DNA of 12,869 bases, taken from Chitinophagaceae bacterium. Its GTDB lineage: Bacteria; Bacteroidota; Bacteroidia; Chitinophagales; Chitinophagaceae. The position numbers and the translations under genes are program-made. Location: assembly GCA_947483345.1 (NCBI GenBank), contig CANKNL010000061.1, forward strand, positions 1-12,869, in the 5' to 3' direction. Positions 6,010 to 12,869 of the stretch are shown here, piece by piece. Positions within the stretch are counted from its first letter, which is position 1, and every line of letters begins with the position of its first letter. The notes beneath the pieces are model-generated. The model did no database searches, had not been told where the DNA came from, and worked only from the letters and a program-made list of their open reading frames with translations.

Positions 6010-8994
6010 ATGAGAAAAATCTCCAAAAAACTTATGCTGTCATTTACCATGATCTTACTATCAGTGGCAGCGTTCTCTCAAAATGCCGTCACCGGTAAAG
6101 TAACGGATTCAAAAGACGGCACACCTGTTGCGGGAGTAACAGTAACGGTTAAAGGCACAAAAACGGCTACCCAAACTGTGGCTGATGGCTCTTTTAAAAT
6201 TAGTGCCCCGGCAACAGCCTCATTGGTTTTTACGTCAGTAGGCTTTAGTTTGCAGGAAGTTAACATTACCGGTAAATCAGTTATTGAAGTAAGCTTTGTA
6301 AGGCTTAATCAGCAACTGGATGAATTGGTTGTTGTGGCTTACGGTACAAAACGCAAGGGCGATCTTACCGGATCTGTAACAGCCATTTCGGCCAAAGATT
6401 TCCAAAAGGGTGTAGTAAACTCTTCTGAACAATTGTTACTGGGTAAAGTAGCCGGTTTGGAAGTTACAAATGGTGGTGGCTCACCGGGTGGTGGCAGCCG
6501 AATTCGCATCAGGGGGGGATCTTCCCTTAATGCCAGTAACGACCCGCTGATCGTTATTGACGGGGTGCCTGTAGAAGGTAACGGCATCGCCGGTTCTGCA
6601 AATCTATTAAATACAATCAATCCCAATGATATCGAATCCATGTCGGTATTAAAAGATGCCTCTGCAACGGCCCTGTATGGTTCAAGAGCTTCAAACGGTG
6701 TTTTGATCATAACCACTAAAAAGGGATTAAAGGGGAAAATGAAATATAATTTTAATACCCAATTATCTGCAGGGATGGTTGGTAAAACGGTTAAAGTGTT
6801 GTCGGGAGATGAAGTAAGAGCAATTATAAATGCAGATGGTAACAATGCTTTTAAAGCGTTATTAGGAACTGCAAATACCGATTGGCAAAAAGAAATTTAC
6901 CAAACAGCTTTAGGCTGGGATAATAATGTAAGTGCAAGTGGTGCCATTAAAAACATCCCTTTCAGGGCTTCTCTTGGTTTTTTAACACAGGATGGAATAT
7001 TAAAAACAGATAATTTTAAGCGCTTTAGCGGCTCTATTAATTTGTCGCCTAAATTTTTAGATGATCATTTAAGTGTAAACCTGGCTTTAAAGGCAAGCAA
7101 TACCAAAAATAATTTTGCTAACGGTGGTGCAATTGGTTCTGCTATTGCTTTTGATCCAACACAAACTGTAAATGCAGCTGGAAAATTTGGTGGTTACAGA
7201 GAGTGGTTAGATGCTAATGGAACCCTCATCGATTTGGCTACACGCAATCCCGTGGCCTTATTAAATCAAAGAGATAATAAATCGAGTGTTAACCGCATTA
7301 TCGGAAATATACAGGTTGATTATAAAATTCATTGGTTTCCCGATCTGCACGTTCTGTTTAATTTAGGTATTGATAACGCCAGCGGTAGTGGAGATGATAA
7401 TATTGATTCAGCGTCTGCCACCAATTATAAAACAGGGGGTCGCAAATCTCATTATGAACAAAAGAAAAACAATACCATTACCGATATACAACTTTTTTAT
7501 AGTAAGGATTTAAAGAAACTTAAAACAAAAGTAGATGTGTTGGTTGGTCACAGTTACCAGGATTTTGTAACTAAGGTTAAAAACTTTTCATCATTCAGTT
7601 ACCGGCCAATTGCCGATGCGGCCAATCCTCAAAAATTGGATACCATTGCAGGTTCTGAGCCAACATTTCTTACCGACAAGCCAGAGTATCGTGTAGAATC
7701 ATATATCAGTAGGGTGAATTTGAATATTGCAGATAAATATTTGATTACAGCTTCTTTTCGTAGAGATGCCAGTTCTAAGTTTGCAAAAGAAAACCGGGTT
7801 GGTTATTTTCCTGCTGTAGCAGCTGCCTGGAAATTAAAAGACCAATTCTTTAAATCAGTACATACTTTAAGTGAGTTGAAATTAAGACTGGGTTGGGGTA
7901 CTACTGGTCAGCAGGATGGCATCCCTTATTATTCTTATCTGCCTTATTATGCACGTAGTAACTCTGCAGCCCAATACCAGTTTGGTAATACCTACTATAG
8001 TTTCTTAAGGCCCGATGCTTATGATCCGGACAGGAAATGGGAAAGTACTACAACATCTAACATAGGACTTGATTTTGGTATTTTGAATAACAGGATCTCC
8101 GGTTCGGTAGATTATTATTTCAAAAAAACTAAAGACCTGTTAAGTGTGGTACCAGTTGCTGCAGGTGGTAACTTTAATATTGAATTGTATACCAATGTTG
8201 GTAATATGGAAAATAAAGGTGTTGAATTTACTTTAAATACAGTGCCTGTAAAAAAACAAAATCTGCAATGGGATTTTGGATTCAATTTCACTTATAATAC
8301 AAGAGAAATCACCAACCTGTTAAAACAGCAGGATCCCAATTTCAGAGGAATTGAAGTGAGTGGCATTTCGGGCGGTACAGGAAATAATATCGGCCGTTTT
8401 AGTGTTGGCTACAGTCCATTCACTTATTTTGTTTACAAACAGGTTTATAATACCACAACGGGTAAACCTATTGAAGGCTTATATGAAGATATTAACCGGG
8501 ATGGATTTGTTGATCAAAAGGACCGGTACTATTATAAAAAACCATCCTCTGATATTTTCATGGGTGTAAATACACAGGTTGTTTATAAAAAATACTCTTT
8601 GGGTATTACAGGTCATGGTGCATTTGGTACGTATCTGTATAATAATTTTAATTCTAATAATGGCGTTTTAAGGCAGATAAAGAATCCGATCAATTTTATT
8701 GGAAATGCATCTGCTAATTACCAGGAAACAAATTTTTCGAACAATCAATACTTATCTGATTACTATATCGAAAATGCGTCTTTCTTCAAGTTGGATAATA
8801 TTAACCTGGGTTATAACTGGGGTAAAGTGTTAAAGGGCAAGGCCAGTTTGCGTATTGCTGCCAGTATTCAAAATGTTTTTATTATCACAAAATACAAAGG
8901 ACTTGATCCTGAAAATTCAAGTGACACTGGTGTAGATAATAATATTTACCCAAGACCACGTACATTTTCACTCGGCATTAACTTAGATTTTTAA
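6010..8994 (+). CDS. susC: SusC-like TonB-dependent outer membrane transporter
   Basis: A 994-residue protein from ATG 6010. This start gives a standard signal peptide (MRKISKK, hydrophobic core, AFSQ cleavage near residue 23); an in-frame TTG at 5944 would add 22 polar residues and place the operator copies inside the gene, so it is rejected. Residues about 26-100 are the carboxypeptidase-regulatory-like beta domain that marks the SusC class (AVTGKVTDS, GTPVAGVTV). A TonB-box-like LDELVVVAYG starts near 103. The plug (about 115-230) has IRIRGGSSL, DPLIVIDGVP, LKDASATALYGSRAS and GVLIITTKKG. The rest is a 22-strand barrel in known relatives, ending LGINLDF with a terminal Phe as expected for barrel assembly. 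It imports starch oligosaccharides with SusD as lid (family knowledge). A calcium-loop-like DINRDGFVDQKD lies at 827-838. susD follows after 22 bases. Confidence 0.93.
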   Translation: MRKISKKLMLSFTMILLSVAAFSQNAVTGKVTDSKDGTPVAGVTVTVKGTKTATQTVADGSFKISAPATASLVFTSVGFSLQEVNITGKSVIEVSFVRLNQQLDELVVVAYGTKRKGDLTGSVTAISAKDFQKGVVNSSEQLLLGKVAGLEVTNGGGSPGGGSRIRIRGGSSLNASNDPLIVIDGVPVEGNGIAGSANLLNTINPNDIESMSVLKDASATALYGSRASNGVLIITTKKGLKGKMKYNFNTQLSAGMVGKTVKVLSGDEVRAIINADGNNAFKALLGTANTDWQKEIYQTALGWDNNVSASGAIKNIPFRASLGFLTQDGILKTDNFKRFSGSINLSPKFLDDHLSVNLALKASNTKNNFANGGAIGSAIAFDPTQTVNAAGKFGGYREWLDANGTLIDLATRNPVALLNQRDNKSSVNRIIGNIQVDYKIHWFPDLHVLFNLGIDNASGSGDDNIDSASATNYKTGGRKSHYEQKKNNTITDIQLFYSKDLKKLKTKVDVLVGHSYQDFVTKVKNFSSFSYRPIADAANPQKLDTIAGSEPTFLTDKPEYRVESYISRVNLNIADKYLITASFRRDASSKFAKENRVGYFPAVAAAWKLKDQFFKSVHTLSELKLRLGWGTTGQQDGIPYYSYLPYYARSNSAAQYQFGNTYYSFLRPDAYDPDRKWESTTTSNIGLDFGILNNRISGSVDYYFKKTKDLLSVVPVAAGGNFNIELYTNVGNMENKGVEFTLNTVPVKKQNLQWDFGFNFTYNTREITNLLKQQDPNFRGIEVSGISGGTGNNIGRFSVGYSPFTYFVYKQVYNTTTGKPIEGLYEDINRDGFVDQKDRYYYKKPSSDIFMGVNTQVVYKKYSLGITGHGAFGTYLYNNFNSNNGVLRQIKNPINFIGNASANYQETNFSNNQYLSDYYIENASFFKLDNINLGYNWGKVLKGKASLRIAASIQNVFIITKYKGLDPENSSDTGVDNNIYPRPRTFSLGINLDF

Positions 8995-9007
8995 TTAAAA
9001 AAAATAC

Positions 9008-9026
9008 TTGATTTATATGAAAAATA
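9008..9026 (+). promoter_or_regulatory. Repeated translation-start block before susD
   Basis: The 19-base string TTGATTTATATGAAAAATA covers the susD start (ATG 9017) and is found unchanged at the susE-like start (10645-10663). There is no Shine-Dalgarno sequence; both copies follow an A-rich stretch, as is usual for Bacteroidota starts. The repeat favours ATG over the in-frame TTG nine bases earlier. Confidence 0.5.
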
Positions 9027-10627
9027 AAACATTTAAATACATCATCGGCATATTCATTGTAACGGTTGTTACAATATCATGCGCCAAGAAGTTGGATCTG
9101 TATCCAACCAACGATCTCACGCCGGAAAAAGCATTTTCAACGGCTGCCGGTTACAAATCTGTACTGGCAAAAATTTACGGAACCCTTGCAATCACCGGTA
9201 ACTCGGGACCGGCAGGTAATCCAGATATCAGCGGCGGACTGGATGAAGGCTCACAGGTGGCCTTTATCAGAATGTTCTTTAATTGTAATGAATTACCAAC
9301 AGACGAAGCCGTGGTTGCCTGGAATGACCAGACCATTCATGATTTTCATGATCTGAAATGGACCAGTTCTGATCCCTTTTTAAAAGGAATTTATGCCAGG
9401 CCCATTTACAATATTACACTCATCAATGAGTATATGAGAGAAAGCACCGACGCCAAGTTAGCCGAAAGGAATATTACCGGTGCTGAGGCTGCCGACATTA
9501 AAAAATCAGTTGCCGAAGTACGTTTTTTACGTGCCTTTAACTACTGGGTAATGATGGACCTTTTTGGTAAATCAACTTTTATTACTGAAAATGATTTGGT
9601 GGGTACTACATTACCTAAAGAAATAGGCCGTGCAGATCTGTTTTTGTATATTGAAAAGGAACTTAAAGCCATTGATGCCGATCTGGCACCTGCAAAAACA
9701 ATTGAATACGGTAGGGTAGACCAAGGTGCTGCGTGGGCATTACTTGCACGTATGTATCTTAATGCCGGCGTATATACAGGCACAACCAAATATACAGATG
9801 CCATTACCTATGCTAAAAAAGTTATTGGCGGTGGTTATTCTTTATATCCGGGTTATCCAAGGGTATTTATGGCCGATAATGATAAAGCGAAAGATGAGTT
9901 TATGTTTGCTGTAAACTGTGATGGCTTACGTACACAGGCTTATGGTAATACAACCTTTTTTGTACACGCCGCTTGTGGTGATGAAGGTGTTCAATATGGT
10001 GTAGGTGGTGGTTGGTATGGATACCGTTCTACCGCTGCATTTGTAAACCTTTTTGCAGATAATACCGGTGCTACAGATAAACGCGCCATGTTCACCACAT
10101 CAAAATACGGCACCAGCCCGTCTCAGTTGGCCATTGCTGATATCAGTAATTTTGACCAGGGACCACATGTAAAAAAATACGTTAATTTACGCTCCGACGG
10201 CGGACCCGTTTCGGATACCAGAAAAGACTTTGCCGACATTGATTTTCCGATATTCCGTTTATCAGAAATGTATTTGATTTATGCCGAAGCCGTTTTACGT
10301 GGCGGTGCAGGTGGAGATATAACCACTGCAGTTAATAATATTAACCTGATCAGATCAAGAGCTTATGGCAATGCTACCGGTAATATTGGTGCCGGCTCAT
10401 TAACCTTAAGTTTTGTATTAGATGAAAGAGGCAGAGAATTGTATTGGGAAGGTCATCGCCGTACCGATTTGATCCGTTACGGATTATTAACTACTTCAAC
10501 TTATTTATGGCCATGGAAAGGCGGTGTATCTTCGGGTACTGCTGTGGATACAAAATATAATTTGTTTCCAATTCCATCATCTAATATTGTTGCTAATCCT
10601 AACTTAACACAAAACCTGGGCTATTAA
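9017..10627 (+). CDS. susD: SusD/RagB-family starch-binding surface lipoprotein
   Basis: A 536-residue protein from ATG 9017; the in-frame TTG at 9008 is rejected because the ATG sits in a start block shared with the next gene. The signal peptide ends in a lipobox TISC, with the lipidated Cys at residue 22 followed by AKKLDLYPTN, typical of SusD. Family signatures include LTPEKAFST, NELPTDEA, AEVRFLRAFNYWVMMDLFG (helical TPR-like core) and the C-terminal LDERGRELYWEGHRRTDL beginning near residue 468. The segment around NELPTDEAVVAW with nearby Trp and Asn matches where starch SusD proteins have aromatic glucan contacts, although the exact residues cannot be aligned here. Length is close to the family norm (about 500-550). 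It caps SusC and delivers maltooligosaccharides to it (family knowledge). The preceding susC and following susE-like genes are 22 and 26 bases away. Confidence 0.93.
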   Translation: MKNKTFKYIIGIFIVTVVTISCAKKLDLYPTNDLTPEKAFSTAAGYKSVLAKIYGTLAITGNSGPAGNPDISGGLDEGSQVAFIRMFFNCNELPTDEAVVAWNDQTIHDFHDLKWTSSDPFLKGIYARPIYNITLINEYMRESTDAKLAERNITGAEAADIKKSVAEVRFLRAFNYWVMMDLFGKSTFITENDLVGTTLPKEIGRADLFLYIEKELKAIDADLAPAKTIEYGRVDQGAAWALLARMYLNAGVYTGTTKYTDAITYAKKVIGGGYSLYPGYPRVFMADNDKAKDEFMFAVNCDGLRTQAYGNTTFFVHAACGDEGVQYGVGGGWYGYRSTAAFVNLFADNTGATDKRAMFTTSKYGTSPSQLAIADISNFDQGPHVKKYVNLRSDGGPVSDTRKDFADIDFPIFRLSEMYLIYAEAVLRGGAGGDITTAVNNINLIRSRAYGNATGNIGAGSLTLSFVLDERGRELYWEGHRRTDLIRYGLLTTSTYLWPWKGGVSSGTAVDTKYNLFPIPSSNIVANPNLTQNLGY

Positions 10628-10644
10628 TTTGAAATAATTAAAAA

Positions 10645-10663
10645 TTGATTTATATGAAAAATA
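10645..10663 (+). promoter_or_regulatory. Repeated translation-start block before the susE-like gene
   Basis: This is the second exact copy of the 19-base start block also found at 9008-9026. It contains the ATG at 10654. The following susF-like gene shares only the ATGAAAAATATT part with this copy. Confidence 0.5.
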
Positions 10664-11478
10664 TTATAAAATTACTGTTCGGCACCATCTTTACTGCAGC
10701 CATAATCATGTCTTGCAAAAAAGATGAGAATAAGGTTTACTTTGAAGGAGGTACCAATCCCTTGCTTCAGGCCTCCTCTACGGCAGCCATGATTTTGCTT
10801 CCGGGAAATGCGGCACAAAAAGCCATTTCTTTTAACTGGTCAAATCCAAACTATCATTTTAACACCGGTGTTAGTTCACAAAATGTGACCTATATCCTGC
10901 AGATGGATTCAACAGGGTCTAACTTTACAAACCCAAGTATACAGGAAGCGTCTATCGCCAATGACTTAAGTGTTTCACTTACTGTTAAGGAGTTGAATAC
11001 CTATCTCACTAAGTTGAATTTAATGGAAAACGTAACGCATAATGTGGAGTTCAGGATTAAATCGGTTCTTGTTAATAATTCTGTTCCATTATATTCGAAC
11101 GTTATTAAAATTGTGATCACCCCTTACCTGGATGTGGCTGTTCCAATTCCGCCAACAGGTGAATTATATATTACCGGAGATGGTACACCAAGTGGTTGGA
11201 CTAATAGTCCGCCGGTTGCACAAAAATGTAATAAGGTAAGTAATACAGAATATAATATCACCATGGCTTTTTCGGGTGGTGGTAAATACTATAAGTTTCT
11301 GTCTACCTTAACACAATGGCAGCCACAATATGGTGGAAACAGTGCTACAGGTGGCGATTTTAGTGCTAATATGGGCGGCGGTAGTGATCCGGATGCCATT
11401 CCAACACCAGCCGTTGCAGGTAACTATAAAATAACGCTGAAATTTAAAACAGGAAAATACACTGTAGAAAAACTATAA
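10654..11478 (+). CDS. SusE-like outer membrane starch-binding lipoprotein
   Basis: A 274-residue protein from ATG 10654. The signal peptide ends in lipobox IMSC (Cys21) followed by KKDEN, a Lys plus acidic stretch like known Bacteroidota surface-export signals. Residues about 30-150 are a SusE N-terminal domain (FNWSNP, YILQMDSTGSNF, VEFRIKSVL). Residues about 168-274 are one SusE/SusF-type carbohydrate module: ELYITGDGTPSGW (Trp182), YYKFLS (Lys214) and QWQPQYGG (Trp222), ending KFKTGKYTVEKL. Aromatic and Lys residues in such modules bind starch in Bacteroides SusE/SusF, so these are plausible contacts (inference). With only one C-terminal module it is shorter than Bacteroides SusE, which has two. 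It probably holds starch at the surface near SusCD. It belongs to the susCDEF operon by spacing. Confidence 0.85.
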   Translation: MKNIIKLLFGTIFTAAIIMSCKKDENKVYFEGGTNPLLQASSTAAMILLPGNAAQKAISFNWSNPNYHFNTGVSSQNVTYILQMDSTGSNFTNPSIQEASIANDLSVSLTVKELNTYLTKLNLMENVTHNVEFRIKSVLVNNSVPLYSNVIKIVITPYLDVAVPIPPTGELYITGDGTPSGWTNSPPVAQKCNKVSNTEYNITMAFSGGGKYYKFLSTLTQWQPQYGGNSATGGDFSANMGGGSDPDAIPTPAVAGNYKITLKFKTGKYTVEKL

Positions 11479-11499
11479 TCAACAACTAAAATGTATAAG

Positions 11500-12869
11500 A
11501 TGAAAAATATTTTAAAAATCTTTTTTGCAACAATTACTGTTGCAGGTTTATTTGCAGCCTGTAAAAAAGTTGACAATCTGAAAAAGGTTGATGAATTGCC
11601 TGTTTATATATCTGGTGTTTCTCCAGTTTTAAGCAGTTCTCTGGCCACAGTGGCGCCTACACTTGCTGATACCAGCAATCCGGTGATCACTTTTTCCTGG
11701 ACGGATCCGTTGTTTGCTAATATTCCTTCCACTACAAAGTATATACTTGAAATAGATTCTGCCGGAAAGAACTTTGGTATCGAAAATACCAAAACCGTAT
11801 TTGGGGTATCAAGTACTTCTCTTACAGGCCGCGAATTAAATACCCTGTTACTGAACCTGGGTTTTAAACTTGGGGTTGCTCAAAGTATAGATGTGGTATT
11901 ATTTGCTTCTTATAACAACAATAATGAAAGACGTATTTCAAATGTGGTTACCGTTAAAGTAACTCCATTTGCCGATCCTGCCGGTCTTTTTACAGCTAAC
12001 TCATCTGTTACCTGTACTATTGGAAATGCCGACAATCCATCCAATGTTTTTTCATGGACCTCGGCTTTTAAAGGCTTTGCCGGTGCTGTAAATTATACAT
12101 TGCAATATGATTCGGCCGGTAAGAATTTTGTAGCACCAATTGAAATACCGGTTGGCAACAATCTATTTGCATTGGCATTAAAACAAAGCGAAATGAATGC
12201 TACCGCATTAAACTCGGGTATCCCCGGCGGTAATGTGGGTAAAGTTGAGTATCGCATCAAAGCTGTTACCGCTTTGGGTGCACTTGTATTTTCGAATGTA
12301 GTTAATGTAACCATTCAAAGTTATGTACCTATTTTACGGGTTTATTTACCCGGTGGTTACCAGGGCTCTACCGGTAATGGTAACGATTGGGATCCTCCAA
12401 CTGCACCAGAATTAATCAGAGACCTGCGTTCGAATGTGTTTAATAAAATGTATTACATCTATATTTATTTACCGGCTAATGCTGAGTTTAAAATAACTGT
12501 TGGCAGAAGTTGGAATATTAATTACGGTGGATCGGGCGGCGTATTATCCGGTGGCGGCAATAATCTGACTGTGCCAACTGCGGGTTATTACAGAGTGTCT
12601 GTTAACATCAGCAATATGACTTATAATATCATGGCTGGCCGTATGGGTTTTGTAGGTGGTGCAACAGGTGCCAACTGGGATCCTCCAAGTGTATTCCCTA
12701 ATTATGCTTTAGGCAATTCGGGTACCAATCTTTTTGTAGGGTTAACTAATTTTACAACAGGCGAATGGAAACTGATTGATAATAATGCATGGGATAATGG
12801 AAGCCAATCGGTGAGTGAAACCAGAAGTTATGGTACACCAGGCGGAGACGGAAGTACATTACAGGTTAA
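11500..12869 (+). CDS. SusF/SusE-family starch-binding lipoprotein with duplicated SusE domain (3' partial)
   Basis: The frame is open from ATG 11500 through the right edge (456 codons plus two bases), so the end of the gene is missing. ATG 11491, three codons earlier, is possible; 11500 is preferred because it gives a 21-base gap like the other operon genes and the same MKN start. The signal peptide ends in a lipobox FAAC (Cys21) followed by KKVDN. Two tandem SusE-type domains follow: about 30-160 (ITFSWTDP, YILEIDSAGKNF) and about 163-277 (VFSWTSAF, YTLQYDSAGKNF). Then come two carbohydrate modules of about 97 residues each, with NDWDPP at 295-300 and ANWDPP at 391-396, and the aromatic EWKLIDNNAWDNG in the second. 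More modules may follow off the edge. It likely binds starch on the cell surface beside the SusE-like protein (family inference). Confidence 0.85.
   Translation, partial: MKNILKIFFATITVAGLFAACKKVDNLKKVDELPVYISGVSPVLSSSLATVAPTLADTSNPVITFSWTDPLFANIPSTTKYILEIDSAGKNFGIENTKTVFGVSSTSLTGRELNTLLLNLGFKLGVAQSIDVVLFASYNNNNERRISNVVTVKVTPFADPAGLFTANSSVTCTIGNADNPSNVFSWTSAFKGFAGAVNYTLQYDSAGKNFVAPIEIPVGNNLFALALKQSEMNATALNSGIPGGNVGKVEYRIKAVTALGALVFSNVVNVTIQSYVPILRVYLPGGYQGSTGNGNDWDPPTAPELIRDLRSNVFNKMYYIYIYLPANAEFKITVGRSWNINYGGSGGVLSGGGNNLTVPTAGYYRVSVNISNMTYNIMAGRMGFVGGATGANWDPPSVFPNYALGNSGTNLFVGLTNFTTGEWKLIDNNAWDNGSQSVSETRSYGTPGGDGSTLQV

Noticed and set aside
6339..6845. Open frame of 168 codons on the minus strand
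   Set aside because: It mirrors the conserved SusC plug sequence; no signal, motif or spacing supports a gene.
11604..12314. Short minus-strand open frames near the right end
   Set aside because: They overlap the open SusF-like frame, which has a lipobox and SusE-type domains; they are shadows.

Overview
The window is a starch/maltodextrin utilisation locus (Sus-type polysaccharide utilisation locus) from a member of the Bacteroidota. The evidence is a SusC/SusD pair, SusE/SusF-type lipoproteins, a type IX secretion (T9SS) C-terminal sorting domain, Ig-like repeats of the CHU_C-associated kind, and AT-rich starts without Shine-Dalgarno sequences. The domain style suggests an environmental Chitinophagaceae/Sphingobacteriia-like organism rather than a gut Bacteroides; this is a guess from style. 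Every gene supported here lies on the + strand.

Layout. Positions 1-600 hold the C-terminal end of a SusA-like GH13 neopullulanase/cyclomaltodextrinase, cut by the left edge. After an 83-base gap with a weak terminator-like hairpin and a palindrome comes a very large secreted GH13 amylase (684-5021). It has an N-terminal module, an E-set/CBM48-like domain, a GH13 barrel, five tandem Ig-like domains, an FnIII-like domain and a T9SS tail. Only 29 bases later is an NrtR-type regulator (5051-5791), a Nudix-like domain with degenerate catalytic residues plus a winged helix. A 218-base AT-rich gap follows, with terminator-like and alternative hairpins and two more copies of the palindrome. Next come susC (6010-8994), susD (9017-10627), a susE-like gene (10654-11478) and a susF-like gene (11500 to the right edge, incomplete), spaced 21-26 bases apart as one operon.

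How it likely works (inference from family knowledge). The T9SS-exported amylase cuts starch outside the cell. SusD, SusE and SusF hold glucan at the surface, and SusC imports oligosaccharides with TonB energy. The SusA-like enzyme finishes the breakdown in the periplasm. The regulator between the two gene blocks probably senses a sugar or sugar derivative and controls both through a shared site, TGTGT-N7-ACACA. That site occurs once before the amylase and twice before susC with the same 17-bp geometry. This possible regulatory circuit is the most interesting item here; the enzymes and transport genes are of known families.
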